Assembly (NCBI GenBank): GCA_017445025.1
Contig: JAFSVJ010000114.1
Coordinates: 1-34,673 of the forward strand
Source: Abditibacteriota bacterium
GTDB lineage: Bacteria; Armatimonadota; UBA5829
DNA: 34,673 nucleotides
Reading direction: 5' to 3'
Under the pieces are notes generated by a model. It was not told the DNA's origin, made no database searches, and was given only the letters and a program-made list of their open reading frames with translations. The number at the start of each line of letters is the position of its first letter. Within the stretch, counting starts at the first letter, position 1. Positions 17,164 through 25,322 of the stretch are shown piece after piece. Both the position numbers and the translations under genes were made by a program.

Positions 17164-18162
17164 ATGAAGATTGTTGTTGATGCAATGGGTGGAGATTTTG
17201 CACCGAAAGAAATAGTTTTAGGTGCTGCCCAAGCTTCAGAATTATATGACATTGATGTTATTCTTGTAGGTGATGAGGCTAAAATCAAAGCTTGTTTACC
17301 TGCCAAATATGCTAATAATCCTAAGATTTCTCTTATTCACGCATCAGAAGTTATTGAAATGGATGATCATGTTGATGCTATCAGAAACAAAAAAGATTCT
17401 TCTCTTGTTATCTGTGCCAATATGGTTCGAAAAGGTGAAGCTGATGCCATGGTGGGTGTTGGAAACACTGCCGCAACTATGTCTGTTGCCACATTATATA
17501 TAGGCAGAATCCCCGGTATTCATCGTCCTGCCATTTCCACTCTTTTTCCCGGTAAAACAACTCCTTCCATGATTCTTGATCTCGGAGCTGTTGCTGATTG
17601 TAATGTGGATAATATGGTTCAATTCTCATATATGGGTTCTATATATATTGAAAAGATTTTCAATCGTAAAAATCCTCGTGTTGCCATTTTGTCCATAGGA
17701 GAGGAGGAATCTAAAGGAAACGAACTTGTTAAACAGTCACACCAAAAATTAAAGACTTGTCCAAATCTTAATTTTATAGGTAATATTGAGGGAGTTCAGG
17801 TTTTTGATTCTTATGCTGATGTTATAGTTTGTGATGGATTTACGGGAAATGTTCTCTTGAAAGCTTCTGAAGGATTATTTATCTTTATTAAAGATTATTT
17901 AAAAGATTATTTGGATAATCACAAATTGTTATATCTTCCCGCTATGGGATTTGCACCTGCTTTTAAAGCTTTAAAGAAAAAGGCTGACTATTCCGAATAC
18001 GGAGGAGCTCCTCTATTGGGAATAAACGGAGTTTGTATCATAGGCCACGGCAGAAGTAATGCCAAGGCTGTTTGTAATGCTGTTAAAGTTGCCAAAAATT
18101 GTGTTGAAGTTAAGCTTGTGCAAAGTATAAAGAATGCCATAGATGAATTAAATAATAACTAA
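17164..18162 (+). CDS. plsX: Phosphate acyltransferase PlsX
   Basis: This 332-residue cytosolic, membrane-associated enzyme converts acyl-ACP to acyl phosphate, the acyl donor for PlsY in phosphatidic acid synthesis. The family signature MKIVVDAMGGDFAPKEIVLG opens the protein; further motifs are VGVGNTAATMS, HRPAISTLFPG, VCDGFTGNVLLK and YGGAPLLGINGVCIIGHG. The start is fixed by the signature and by AAAGG about 8 bases upstream. It follows rpmF, with a hairpin in the 60-bp gap, and ends in a second similar hairpin overlapping its stop codon. In many bacteria fabH and fabD follow plsX; here an MFS transporter does. Confidence 0.96.
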   Translation: MKIVVDAMGGDFAPKEIVLGAAQASELYDIDVILVGDEAKIKACLPAKYANNPKISLIHASEVIEMDDHVDAIRNKKDSSLVICANMVRKGEADAMVGVGNTAATMSVATLYIGRIPGIHRPAISTLFPGKTTPSMILDLGAVADCNVDNMVQFSYMGSIYIEKIFNRKNPRVAILSIGEEESKGNELVKQSHQKLKTCPNLNFIGNIEGVQVFDSYADVIVCDGFTGNVLLKASEGLFIFIKDYLKDYLDNHKLLYLPAMGFAPAFKALKKKADYSEYGGAPLLGINGVCIIGHGRSNAKAVCNAVKVAKNCVEVKLVQSIKNAIDELNNN

Positions 18163-18188
18163 AAGCGGTGAAAACCGCTTTATTTTTT
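18162..18188 (+). terminator. GAAA-loop terminator after plsX
   Basis: AAAGCGGT (18162-18169) and ACCGCTTT (18174-18181) form an 8-bp stem with a GAAA loop, followed by A and six T residues. It overlaps the plsX stop codon and ends 6 bases before the next start codon. Confidence 0.88.
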
Positions 18189-18194
18189 ACTGAT

Positions 18195-19361
18195 ATGAAT
18201 AAGTTCAAACAAGTTTTTAGTGCCTTTAAAGAAGGACCTAACGAATTAAAAATAGTTATCTTAGGCGTGTTTATCGTTATGTTTGCCTTTGGTATATATA
18301 ACGCTACCTATTATAACTTTATAACTGAAGTAATGAAAATTCAGCCTATGGAGCTTGGAAGGTTGGAGGCTGTCAGAGAGCTTCCCGGTCTCTTATTGGT
18401 TTTATTTTCATTGGTGACTGTATATTTTTCTGACAGAACTACAGGATCTATATGTGCTATGATAGCTGCCATAGGTTTTGGAGCTTATGCTAAGCTTACA
18501 ACAATTGACGGTTTATTATTGTGGACTTTTGTTTGGTCGGTGGGAATGCATATATGGTTTCCTTTCCAACAGAGTATTATAGTTTCCTTTGCCCCAAAAG
18601 GAAAAGACGGAGCATATTTGGGCTTATCCGGGTCTCTTACGGCTGTAGCTCAGCTCTCAGGAATGCTTATTGTAGCAATAGTGGGTAAAGGTTTCACTTA
18701 TCCTCAGTGGTATTATATCATAGCCGGTTTAATGATTATTGGAGCTATTGCCCTCTTGTTTGTCCCTAAGACAGTAGGGGAACAACAGAGAACAAACCTT
18801 TCCTTTAAAAAGAAATATATGCCTTATTATTTCCTTATTTTCTTGGAAGGTTGCAGAAAGCAAGTTTTTTTGACTTTTGCAATATATGTTTTGACAAGAG
18901 AATTTTCCACTCCATTAAAGGTTGTGGCAGTATTGATGATGATTAATAATCTTGTCAATATGTTTGGTTATCCAATTGTGGGCAGATTGGCTGATAAATA
19001 TGGTGAAAAAGTTATTCTCAGAACATGTTATTCTCTGCTAATTTTCGTCTATATTGGATATGCATACAGCAAAGATGTTCATATATTGTATATTATGTAT
19101 ATTTTGGATAATGTGTTTTATCTGTCAAGTTTGTGTCTTTCTTCTTATGTTAAAAAGTTATGCGGTCCAAATGATTTGTTGACCACATTATCTACCGGTC
19201 AATCTTTTAACCATTTGGCTGCTTGTATAGTGCCCTTGGTGGGAGGATTGATTTGGAATAGGTTTGGTTATTCTTGGACATTTATGGCATCCATGCTTGT
19301 GGTTATTATATCTATATTCTATGTTTCCGTCATACCGGACAACAGAAAGATAAAAACGTAA
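18195..19361 (+). CDS. MFS transporter
   Basis: This protein of about 388 residues has 12 predicted membrane helices in two six-helix halves, the second opening at about residue 205. The MFS loop signature is visible in the second half as GRLADKYGEKVI (about 265), with a weaker form in the first half (TVYFSDRTTG). Substrate is unknown; sugar or drug efflux/uptake are both possible. The start is placed at ATG 18195 because the longer in-frame GTG at 18168 lies inside the plsX terminator stem. There is no recognisable ribosome site, as the terminator T run is only 6 bases upstream. It could be expressed by readthrough from plsX. The gene is convergent with proS across the 19.4-kb repeat region. 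Confidence 0.88.
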   Translation: MNKFKQVFSAFKEGPNELKIVILGVFIVMFAFGIYNATYYNFITEVMKIQPMELGRLEAVRELPGLLLVLFSLVTVYFSDRTTGSICAMIAAIGFGAYAKLTTIDGLLLWTFVWSVGMHIWFPFQQSIIVSFAPKGKDGAYLGLSGSLTAVAQLSGMLIVAIVGKGFTYPQWYYIIAGLMIIGAIALLFVPKTVGEQQRTNLSFKKKYMPYYFLIFLEGCRKQVFLTFAIYVLTREFSTPLKVVAVLMMINNLVNMFGYPIVGRLADKYGEKVILRTCYSLLIFVYIGYAYSKDVHILYIMYILDNVFYLSSLCLSSYVKKLCGPNDLLTTLSTGQSFNHLAACIVPLVGGLIWNRFGYSWTFMASMLVVIISIFYVSVIPDNRKIKT

Positions 19362-19427
19362 AATTTGCAGTTTAGTAAGTTTTACTCCTGACCACTTACC
19401 GTTCGCTTCAAAAATTATCCCTCCCTA

Positions 19428-19502
19428 CCCCCCCCTACTACGTGCATCAGTCTCCAAAAAGTAGACTTTTTGGAGACTGATGCATACGTAGTAGGGGGGG
19501 GG
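19428..19502. repeat. Long near-perfect inverted repeat (hairpin)
   Basis: The left arm 19428-19461 starts with eight C residues and TACTACGT and ends CTCCAAAAAG. The right arm 19466-19501 is its reverse complement except for two extra bases (AT at 19484-19485). The loop is TAGA. About 34 pairs are formed. The outer part of the arm, ACGTAGTAGGGGGG, is repeated once more at 19523-19536. There is no U-tract, so it is not a standard terminator. Confidence 0.92.
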
Positions 19503-19522
19503 AGATAGTTCGGGGGGCCCTT

Positions 19523-19536
19523 ACGTAGTAGGGGGG
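19523..19536 (+). repeat. Extra copy of the ACGTAGTAGGGGGG word
   Basis: The same 14 bases occur at 19486-19499 and, inverted, at 19430-19443. Finding the outer arm of the hairpin alone here suggests that it is an independent repeat unit. Confidence 0.85.
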
Positions 19537-19571
19537 AAATTAGGTCGGGGTCCCTTGTTGGCCGGTCCCCC

Positions 19572-19595
19572 CTCTTTGTGATATTTATCAAAGAG
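19572..19595. repeat. Bulged hairpin upstream of the proS terminator
   Basis: CTCTTTG-TG-ATA pairs with TATCAAAGAG around a two-base loop, with a two-base TG bulge. It follows a C-run (19567-19572) that could pair with the G-run at 19531-19536. Confidence 0.5.
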
Positions 19596-19607
19596 AGTGA
19601 GAATAAT

Positions 19608-19631
19608 AAAAAAGGGGAGTTTACTCTCCCC
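19608..19631 (-). terminator. Terminator of proS
   Basis: On the minus strand GGGGAG and CTCCCC form a 6-bp stem with the loop AGTAAA, followed by six T residues. It begins 4 bases after the proS stop codon. Confidence 0.88.
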
Positions 19632-19634
19632 ACC

Positions 19635-21368
19635 TTAATATTTATTAGCTTTTTCGTTAAGCTCGTTAAGTAACATTCGTTTTTTCTTCAAAACATATTC
19701 TGTTGCTTTTTCTATGTTTATATTTTCTTTTATTTTATCTCTTCTTAAACATATCTCAACAATGTTTTCACTAACTCCTTTACCTACCACTATTTGAATG
19801 GGGATACCCCAAAGGTCGGCGTCTTTAAATTTAACACCCGGTCTTTCCTCTCTTTCATCGAGAAGAACATCTACTCCGGCAAGTGTCAGCTCTTCATATA
19901 ATCTTGTAGCAAATTGACATTGCTTCTCATCATTTTGATTTACTAAGGTTACAACAGCTTCAAAAGGTGCTATGGATATTGGCCATATAATACCATCTTT
20001 GTCATGACTGCTTTCAACTATGGAGGCCGGCATTCTTGAAACACCCATTCCGTAACAACCCATTATAAATGGCTTTTCTTTACCGTCATCATCCAAAAAC
20101 TTAGCGTCCATTCCTTCTGAATAAACAGTTCCCAGTTTAAAAATGTGACCTACTTCCATTCCCTTTTCTTCCGTTAGCGTGCCATCACAAAAAGCACAAC
20201 CGTCTCCTTTTCTTGCTATAACAATATCTTCAAAAGCATCAGGAGTAAAATCTTTGTTAAGGTTTACATTTATGTAGTGGTGGTCTTCTTTGTTTCCGCC
20301 TACAACAAAGTTGATCATATTTTTAATATCATTGTCCGCAATAACTTTATCAACTTGGAGTTTTCCCACAGGCCCCGCAAATCCAACAGGGGCTCCTGTC
20401 ACTTTTTCCACAATATCAAAATCTGCCGGTTTTACTGATTTTTCACCAACAACTCTTGCTGCCTTACTTTCGTTTAATTCTCTATCGCCGCCTATGAGAA
20501 ATGCATAGACTCCCTTTTTCCCTTTGAATATTAATGTTTTAACCAATTTTTTAGGTGAGATTTTTAGGAAGGAAGCAACTTGTTCAATGGTTTTGGCGTT
20601 TGGTGTGGGAACGAGTTCTAAATCTTTTGGATCTTCTTTTGGGCTTTTATGTCTTTCTCCCACTTCACATTTTTCGTTATTTGCCGCATATCCGCATTTT
20701 GGGCATACGACAATTGTATCTTCACCTTGGTCCGTTATAAGCATAAACTCTTGATTATCTTTTCCTCCGATTGCTCCGGAGTCGGCACTTACAGCTTTAG
20801 CAGAAATACCGCATCTTTCAAAGGTTCTTGCGAAAGCTTTATACATTTTATCATAAGAGATATCAAGGCCTTCCCAGTCTTTATCAAAGGAATAAGCATC
20901 CATCATAATAAACTCACGAGTTCGGAGAAGTCCTCCTCTGGGTCTTTGTTCGTCTCTTCCTTTGGTTTGTATTTGATAAAGGTTTATAGGTAGTTCTTTA
21001 TATGATTTTACATCTTTTCTTATAATATCCGTCACAATCTCTTCGTGAGTGAAGCCAATGGCGTATTCAGCATCTTTTCTGTCTTTTAGTTTAAAAAGCA
21101 CATCTAAATCCCACCTACCGGTTTCTTTGTAAAGATCTGCTGTCACAAGAGCCGGCATAAGGATTTCCAGGGCTCCTTGTTTATCTAATTCTTCTCTTAA
21201 TATGTTTTCAATCTTTTTAATTACTTTATAGCCTAAAGGTAAATAATCATAAATACCGGAGGAAACTTTTCTTATAAATCCTCCACGGAGTAGGAGTTTG
21301 TGGTTATCCATCTCTGCTTCTGTGGGAACTTCCCTTAATGTGGGAAAATACATTCTTGTTGCACGCAT
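19635..21368 (-). CDS. proS: Prolyl-tRNA synthetase, bacterial type
   Basis: This 577-residue class II synthetase charges tRNA-Pro. The N-terminal signature TRMYFPTLREVP, motif 2 (RGGLLRTREF, residues 144-153) and motif 3 region (MGCYGMGVSRMPA) are present. Residues about 255-380 form the YbaK-like editing insertion, which removes misacylated alanine, so this is the bacterial rather than the eukaryote-like form. Two short cysteine pairs (CPKC near 222 and CAFC near 391) flank the insertion. The start fits the family; AAGGA lies about 10 bases upstream. A promoter lies at 21406-21435 on the minus strand. No T-box leader was seen. Confidence 0.97.
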   Translation of the reverse strand: MRATRMYFPTLREVPTEAEMDNHKLLLRGGFIRKVSSGIYDYLPLGYKVIKKIENILREELDKQGALEILMPALVTADLYKETGRWDLDVLFKLKDRKDAEYAIGFTHEEIVTDIIRKDVKSYKELPINLYQIQTKGRDEQRPRGGLLRTREFIMMDAYSFDKDWEGLDISYDKMYKAFARTFERCGISAKAVSADSGAIGGKDNQEFMLITDQGEDTIVVCPKCGYAANNEKCEVGERHKSPKEDPKDLELVPTPNAKTIEQVASFLKISPKKLVKTLIFKGKKGVYAFLIGGDRELNESKAARVVGEKSVKPADFDIVEKVTGAPVGFAGPVGKLQVDKVIADNDIKNMINFVVGGNKEDHHYINVNLNKDFTPDAFEDIVIARKGDGCAFCDGTLTEEKGMEVGHIFKLGTVYSEGMDAKFLDDDGKEKPFIMGCYGMGVSRMPASIVESSHDKDGIIWPISIAPFEAVVTLVNQNDEKQCQFATRLYEELTLAGVDVLLDEREERPGVKFKDADLWGIPIQIVVGKGVSENIVEICLRRDKIKENINIEKATEYVLKKKRMLLNELNEKANKY

Positions 21369-21405
21369 ATAACATAATCCTTATTTATATTACTTTTACA
21401 TATAT

Positions 21406-21435
21406 ATTATATCAAAAAACACTGCTTTTTTACAA
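21406..21435 (-). promoter_or_regulatory. Promoter for proS
   Basis: On the minus strand TTGTAA (21435-21430), 18-bp spacer, TATAAT (21411-21406). The leader is about 30 nt. Confidence 0.7.
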
Positions 21436-21459
21436 ATAAATAGATTTTAACTTAAAAAT

Positions 21460-21488
21460 TTTAATTTATTCGTAAAATATGGTATAAT
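21460..21488 (+). promoter_or_regulatory. Likely promoter for the exported protein at 21517
   Basis: A perfect -10 TATAAT (21483-21488) is present; the -35 region (TTTAAT around 21460-21465) is a poor match. The leader is about 20 nt with GAGGG at 21506-21510. Confidence 0.5.
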
Positions 21489-21516
21489 ATTTATAGAGAA
21501 TATTTGAGGGTAAATT

Positions 21517-23988
21517 ATGAAAAAGATAATTTTTATTCTTCTGATAGCATTGATATCCGTTTATTCATTTGCGGAATATCATGGCACAAAACAGGAATTT
21601 AAAAATAACATAACAAAACAAGTTCAAAGCTTAACCAACGGAATTTATGTTGATAAGGAACAAAATTATCAAGATTGGTCAATAAAGGAAAATCACACTC
21701 TTGCATGGGAAAAAGAGGATTTTACTCCGTGTGGCATTAAGGTTGTTTTCAAAAGTTTAGAGGATAATTCTTATACCTCCATTGCTCAAGAAGATAAGAA
21801 TATTATAAATAGGCTTGTAGGTATGGGAATAAAAGATGTTCTTATTTCCAACAATAACCAGCTTACACTTTCCAACCCCAAAGTTCTAAATGAAATTATT
21901 GAGCTATTAGATCTCAATAATATGACTTATGGAATAGATCTTAGTGAAGAAAGTGTTAATCCTTTAAAAGGTTATCTTATTAACCCTACACGCTACAGAA
22001 TAGACGGGCCTTATCAAAATATGGAAATTGTCCGTATGTGGGAAGAGGTTGACTCCGGTATTTATATAGTTGTTAATAAATCTACAGGTGAGATTGTAGA
22101 TAAAGCTGCTATAGCTAAAAGTAATAATGGTCAAATTATTATTCGTCTTAAAAGAGCTTTAAATTCAAATGAGGTTCTTCTGTTTTATCCTCATGTTACA
22201 TATTTTAATAATTTTGATCTCTGGCAAGGTTATAATGAAATAAGAGATAATATCCAAAAGTATTTTAAAGAAGTTCATCTTGGACCGGGATTTAGATTTT
22301 TCTATAATCCTTTTAATCTTGATAAATTTTGTCAAGTGGTGGATCGATTGGATTTTGTTCCCAATTCTTCCGGTTTTAACTTAGCGTTTGAAAATTATTT
22401 AACCAACACTTATGGTCACCAAGGCTCTCTTTCCAGTGCTTGGGGCATTGAAATTGGTGAGGAAAGTCTGGATGAAATTTCCGATTTTCTTAAAATGTTT
22501 CCTTTATGGAATAATAATAGGGGAGCTGAATATATGTATTCACTTGTCACCGGAGAGAATATAGAGGTTAATTATACTTTCTCTTCATATTGGGCTGATT
22601 TAAGTATTCTAAAATTAAATTCAGTTCAAGAATATATGAATTCCATAAGTGTGTATATGAAAGAAAATATAGCTAATGTTCCCGTTATTTTTTCTTCTAC
22701 AAATGCCTCACAAAGCTTTACCGTTTCCTTTAATAAGGGAACTTGCGACGGATTTAGTTCTTATTATAACACAGCGGATAAAGAGAATATTCGCTCTATG
22801 GGGCTTCTCTATACCTATTCAAATTCTTCACCTAAAACAACTTTATTGTTTTCTGTGGTAGATAAACCGGATATTGATAAAAATGATTTAGATTTTCTTG
22901 CCGTATCCGGATACAGAGGTTTTTATTTTGATTATTCTTCTGCAAATGTAAAGCTTGTTTCCGAACTTTTTGAGAAATTATCTGATTTCAGTCCCGTAGG
23001 TATTCCATATCCTTCTGTCTGTCCAGTTACTCCTCAAGTATTGAGTGATTATGCATTGTGGTATCCTTCTAATGATATTTTTAATATAAAGAAATTCGGA
23101 GATAATATTATTGCATATCAAAAGAACAAATCAAATGACGCTGTTTTCTTTACTCTTCATGGTAAACAAAAAATAACTATAGTCGGAAAAGATGAAAAGG
23201 ATTGTAAAATAATTTATCCTGAAGGGACTAAGATTAAAAAAGGTAAAAATGTTTTAAATTCCAATGAATATACCTTTGAAATATCGGAAACTCCGACTAT
23301 CATCTCCAATGTGGAATTGGAAAAGGTTTGTCCTAAGGAATGTGTGGAAGACTCTATAAAGCTTTATGAAAGCTTTATTAAAAGCAATGTTTTTGAGAAA
23401 TCATTTACAAACCTTATGAAAGAAAATCTCAAGAATATCAAAAATGTTTATAACCATTCCTCTTATTTAAATGCTTATGGTATGGCAAATGAGTTTATAA
23501 CCAAGTTTATGTATATGGTAGGTGCCGACGTTTGGATAGAAGGTGAAAATATAACAAAAAATTCCTTTGACCGAGTGGAAGTGGATAATAATGCCAGTCA
23601 AAAACAATATTTGCTTTTAGATACACCTGAGGACCCTAAGTTGGGTAATTATTATGTCACATGTGATGTCACTATAGCTGAAAACAGAAGTTATGATTTG
23701 TGGTTGGCAATATCTAAGGAAGAAATTTCCAGCCCAATTTCCGTTTCTTCCGATAATGGGCCTTGGCAACCGGTGATTTATCGAGAAGTGATTCCTTACT
23801 CCGATGATTTGGTTTGGGTTAAGGCTGATATTATGAATTTTTCTGCCGGTGCACATACAATTAATATAAAAGTGACAGATATGAATAAGTCTACTCTTAA
23901 ATATTACTTGGCTTTGGATGCAATTTTGTTGTCTAATCAAGATGCCCCTTCCGGAATCATAAAGCCTAAATATTGTATAACTTATTAA
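21517..23988 (+). CDS. Large exported protein with C-terminal CBM-like domain, function unknown
   Basis: This 823-residue protein begins with a signal peptide (MKKIIFILLIALISVYSFA, cleavage near residue 19) and a strong ribosome site GAGGG. I do not recognise a named family for the main body. Residues about 90-480 alternate strands and helices in a way compatible with a TIM-barrel glycosidase-like fold (VGMGIKDVLIS, LDLNNMTYGIDL, HLGPGFRFFY), but I cannot point to catalytic acids. From about residue 668 to the end, a beta-rich segment (VWIEGEN to LALDAILLSN) resembles carbohydrate-binding jelly-roll modules. It is followed by a GH2-like gene and then, on the other strand, a sugar kinase, so a role in polysaccharide handling outside the cell is the best inference. 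Confidence 0.8.
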   Translation: MKKIIFILLIALISVYSFAEYHGTKQEFKNNITKQVQSLTNGIYVDKEQNYQDWSIKENHTLAWEKEDFTPCGIKVVFKSLEDNSYTSIAQEDKNIINRLVGMGIKDVLISNNNQLTLSNPKVLNEIIELLDLNNMTYGIDLSEESVNPLKGYLINPTRYRIDGPYQNMEIVRMWEEVDSGIYIVVNKSTGEIVDKAAIAKSNNGQIIIRLKRALNSNEVLLFYPHVTYFNNFDLWQGYNEIRDNIQKYFKEVHLGPGFRFFYNPFNLDKFCQVVDRLDFVPNSSGFNLAFENYLTNTYGHQGSLSSAWGIEIGEESLDEISDFLKMFPLWNNNRGAEYMYSLVTGENIEVNYTFSSYWADLSILKLNSVQEYMNSISVYMKENIANVPVIFSSTNASQSFTVSFNKGTCDGFSSYYNTADKENIRSMGLLYTYSNSSPKTTLLFSVVDKPDIDKNDLDFLAVSGYRGFYFDYSSANVKLVSELFEKLSDFSPVGIPYPSVCPVTPQVLSDYALWYPSNDIFNIKKFGDNIIAYQKNKSNDAVFFTLHGKQKITIVGKDEKDCKIIYPEGTKIKKGKNVLNSNEYTFEISETPTIISNVELEKVCPKECVEDSIKLYESFIKSNVFEKSFTNLMKENLKNIKNVYNHSSYLNAYGMANEFITKFMYMVGADVWIEGENITKNSFDRVEVDNNASQKQYLLLDTPEDPKLGNYYVTCDVTIAENRSYDLWLAISKEEISSPISVSSDNGPWQPVIYREVIPYSDDLVWVKADIMNFSAGAHTINIKVTDMNKSTLKYYLALDAILLSNQDAPSGIIKPKYCITY

Positions 23989-24023
23989 AGCATAATGCAA
24001 TATAAATAATTAATAATCAAATG

Positions 24024-24134
24024 ATTAATGTATAATATTTCAGCAAGCTCTAAACTTTAAACCGGCTATTGTATATATTCTTCCCACTGTTATGGTAGAG
24101 GATGATTGTGCATTATACATTAATTATGTTTTTT
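24024..24134 (+). promoter_or_regulatory. 13-bp inverted repeat bracketing 75 nt, followed by a T run
   Basis: ATTAATGTATAAT (24024-24036) and ATTATACATTAAT (24112-24124) are perfect complements, and TTTTTT follows at 24129-24134. The right arm can also pair in part with ATAATGCA at 23992-23999 through TGCATTAT at 24109-24116. This could be an AT-rich terminator for the upstream gene or a leader control element for the downstream gene. Confidence 0.45.
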
Positions 24135-24171
24135 GAATTAAATATGATAACCAATTTAACTTAAGGTTAAT

Positions 24172-25254
24172 ATGATAGATATAACAAATATTAATGCGGA
24201 ATTTGAAGGAGAAGCCTTATGGCTTGAAATTAATATATATTCCGATAAAGATCAAGATATTTTAAGTGAATTAAATGTTTTTCTTAATGATGGTGAAGAA
24301 GAACAAAGTGTTTATTTGGATCAAAAATTGTCTTTAGGTGACAATATAGTTGATCTTATGTTCCCTGTTTTTCCAAAACCATGGTATCCTCAAGGTTGCG
24401 GTCCATTAAATGTGTATGAAATCTATGCTGAAGTAAAATTCGAAGAGGAAATAGGAGACTTTAAGACTTTTGTAGGATATAAGGATATAGATTATCATGA
24501 ATTATCTTTTTTTAATCAATATCCGGAGCTTTTTGGTGTATCTTTGAATATGGTTTCAGTGGCACAAATAGAATTTTTGGCTAAAGCGGGAATCAATACA
24601 GTTTATACCAACGACAGACGCCGTGAAATAGTGGATTTTTGTAATCTTAAAGGTATTTTTCTTCTTTTTTATCAAGCTCCCACTTGTAAAATAAATCAAA
24701 CAGAAAGTTTTAGAAAAGAAAAAAAGACTATAATCTATGATTTTAAAGAGATTAAAGATCCTTTTGTATTGAAAAAATTGTTAAAACCTGTCTATGTGGG
24801 TTGTGATTTTATATCTAACAATACAAATCAATATGTTTATGGAGTCTTAAAGCAAGGAGTTATTTATCCTGATGTAAATGAAATAGAGGTATTAAGGGAA
24901 GAGAAGATAAGGCTCGAGGAATTTTCTACAGCAGAATATGAGCCTATTGGAGATTGTGACACAAATCTTATTAAGTTTTCTTGCTTATATAGTGATGATA
25001 ACATTGTTGCCAAACATATAGAAATAGGAGATAATGTCAGATGCACCGGAGAACAAATATTGGTGTCAAGATTTCAATTAAGTGAGAGTGTTTGGGAAGT
25101 GATATTAAGTTCCAACGAATTTATCCCAAACCTTCATATAGAAACAGAACAAAATATTTCCGATAATGATTTTTCTATATTTCCCGGAGAGACAGTAAGA
25201 GTCACCTTTACAGGAATTACTGATGGACTGGACTTTAAACTAACAACTAACTAA
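24172..25254 (+). CDS. GH2/beta-mannosidase-like protein lacking the catalytic barrel
   Basis: This 360-residue protein without signal peptide has the flanking parts of a GH2 beta-mannosidase-type enzyme. Residues 1-110 resemble the Ig-like domain (WYPQGCGPLNVYEIYAEV at 71-88, then GYKDIDYHEL). Residues 121-170 match only the first part of the barrel (FGVSLNMVSVAQIEFLAKAG, INTVY, IVDFCNLKGIFLLF). Residues about 200-360 resemble the C-terminal sandwich (SDNDFSIFPGETVRVTF). The usual acid/base and nucleophile glutamates would lie in the missing middle; family members have about 800 residues. The frame is intact, with AAGG six bases upstream and a terminator just after, so it is probably expressed. 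It may be a binding protein or a decaying enzyme. The family assignment rests on remembered motif patterns. Confidence 0.65.
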   Translation: MIDITNINAEFEGEALWLEINIYSDKDQDILSELNVFLNDGEEEQSVYLDQKLSLGDNIVDLMFPVFPKPWYPQGCGPLNVYEIYAEVKFEEEIGDFKTFVGYKDIDYHELSFFNQYPELFGVSLNMVSVAQIEFLAKAGINTVYTNDRRREIVDFCNLKGIFLLFYQAPTCKINQTESFRKEKKTIIYDFKEIKDPFVLKKLLKPVYVGCDFISNNTNQYVYGVLKQGVIYPDVNEIEVLREEKIRLEEFSTAEYEPIGDCDTNLIKFSCLYSDDNIVAKHIEIGDNVRCTGEQILVSRFQLSESVWEVILSSNEFIPNLHIETEQNISDNDFSIFPGETVRVTFTGITDGLDFKLTTN

Positions 25255-25279
25255 AAAAGAGCCTTTCGGCTCTTTTTTT
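25253..25279 (+). terminator. Terminator after the GH2-like gene
   Basis: AAAAAAGAGCC (25253-25263) and GGCTCTTTTTTT (25268-25279) pair around the loop TTTC. The symmetrical A and T runs would allow it to work in both directions. It overlaps the stop codon. Confidence 0.92.
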
Positions 25280-25322
25280 CTGCCCCCCTAAAAAACTTGA
25301 TTTTATGAGGGTGACATCTTCA

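Larger units (their letters stand above)
19362..19634. other. Convergent intergenic region rich in hairpins and G-runs
   Basis: The 273 bases between the MFS gene and proS hold no credible gene. They contain a 70-bp hairpin (19428-19501), three copies of an ACGTAGTAGGGGGG word, four G-runs on the plus strand, a bulged hairpin (19572-19595) and the proS terminator. The base composition is clearly more GC-rich than the flanking genes. Confidence 0.8.

Noticed and set aside
18168..18194. Longer MFS start at GTG 18168
   Set aside because: It lies inside the plsX terminator stem, and the added residues are encoded by the hairpin and T run.
19428..19502. Integron attC site or insertion-sequence end
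   Set aside because: No attC core sites, no target duplication and no transposase or integrase nearby.
19415..19633. Minus-strand 72-codon frame across the 19.4-kb hairpin
   Set aside because: It runs through the hairpin arms, C/G runs and the proS terminator and has low-complexity proline and serine content.
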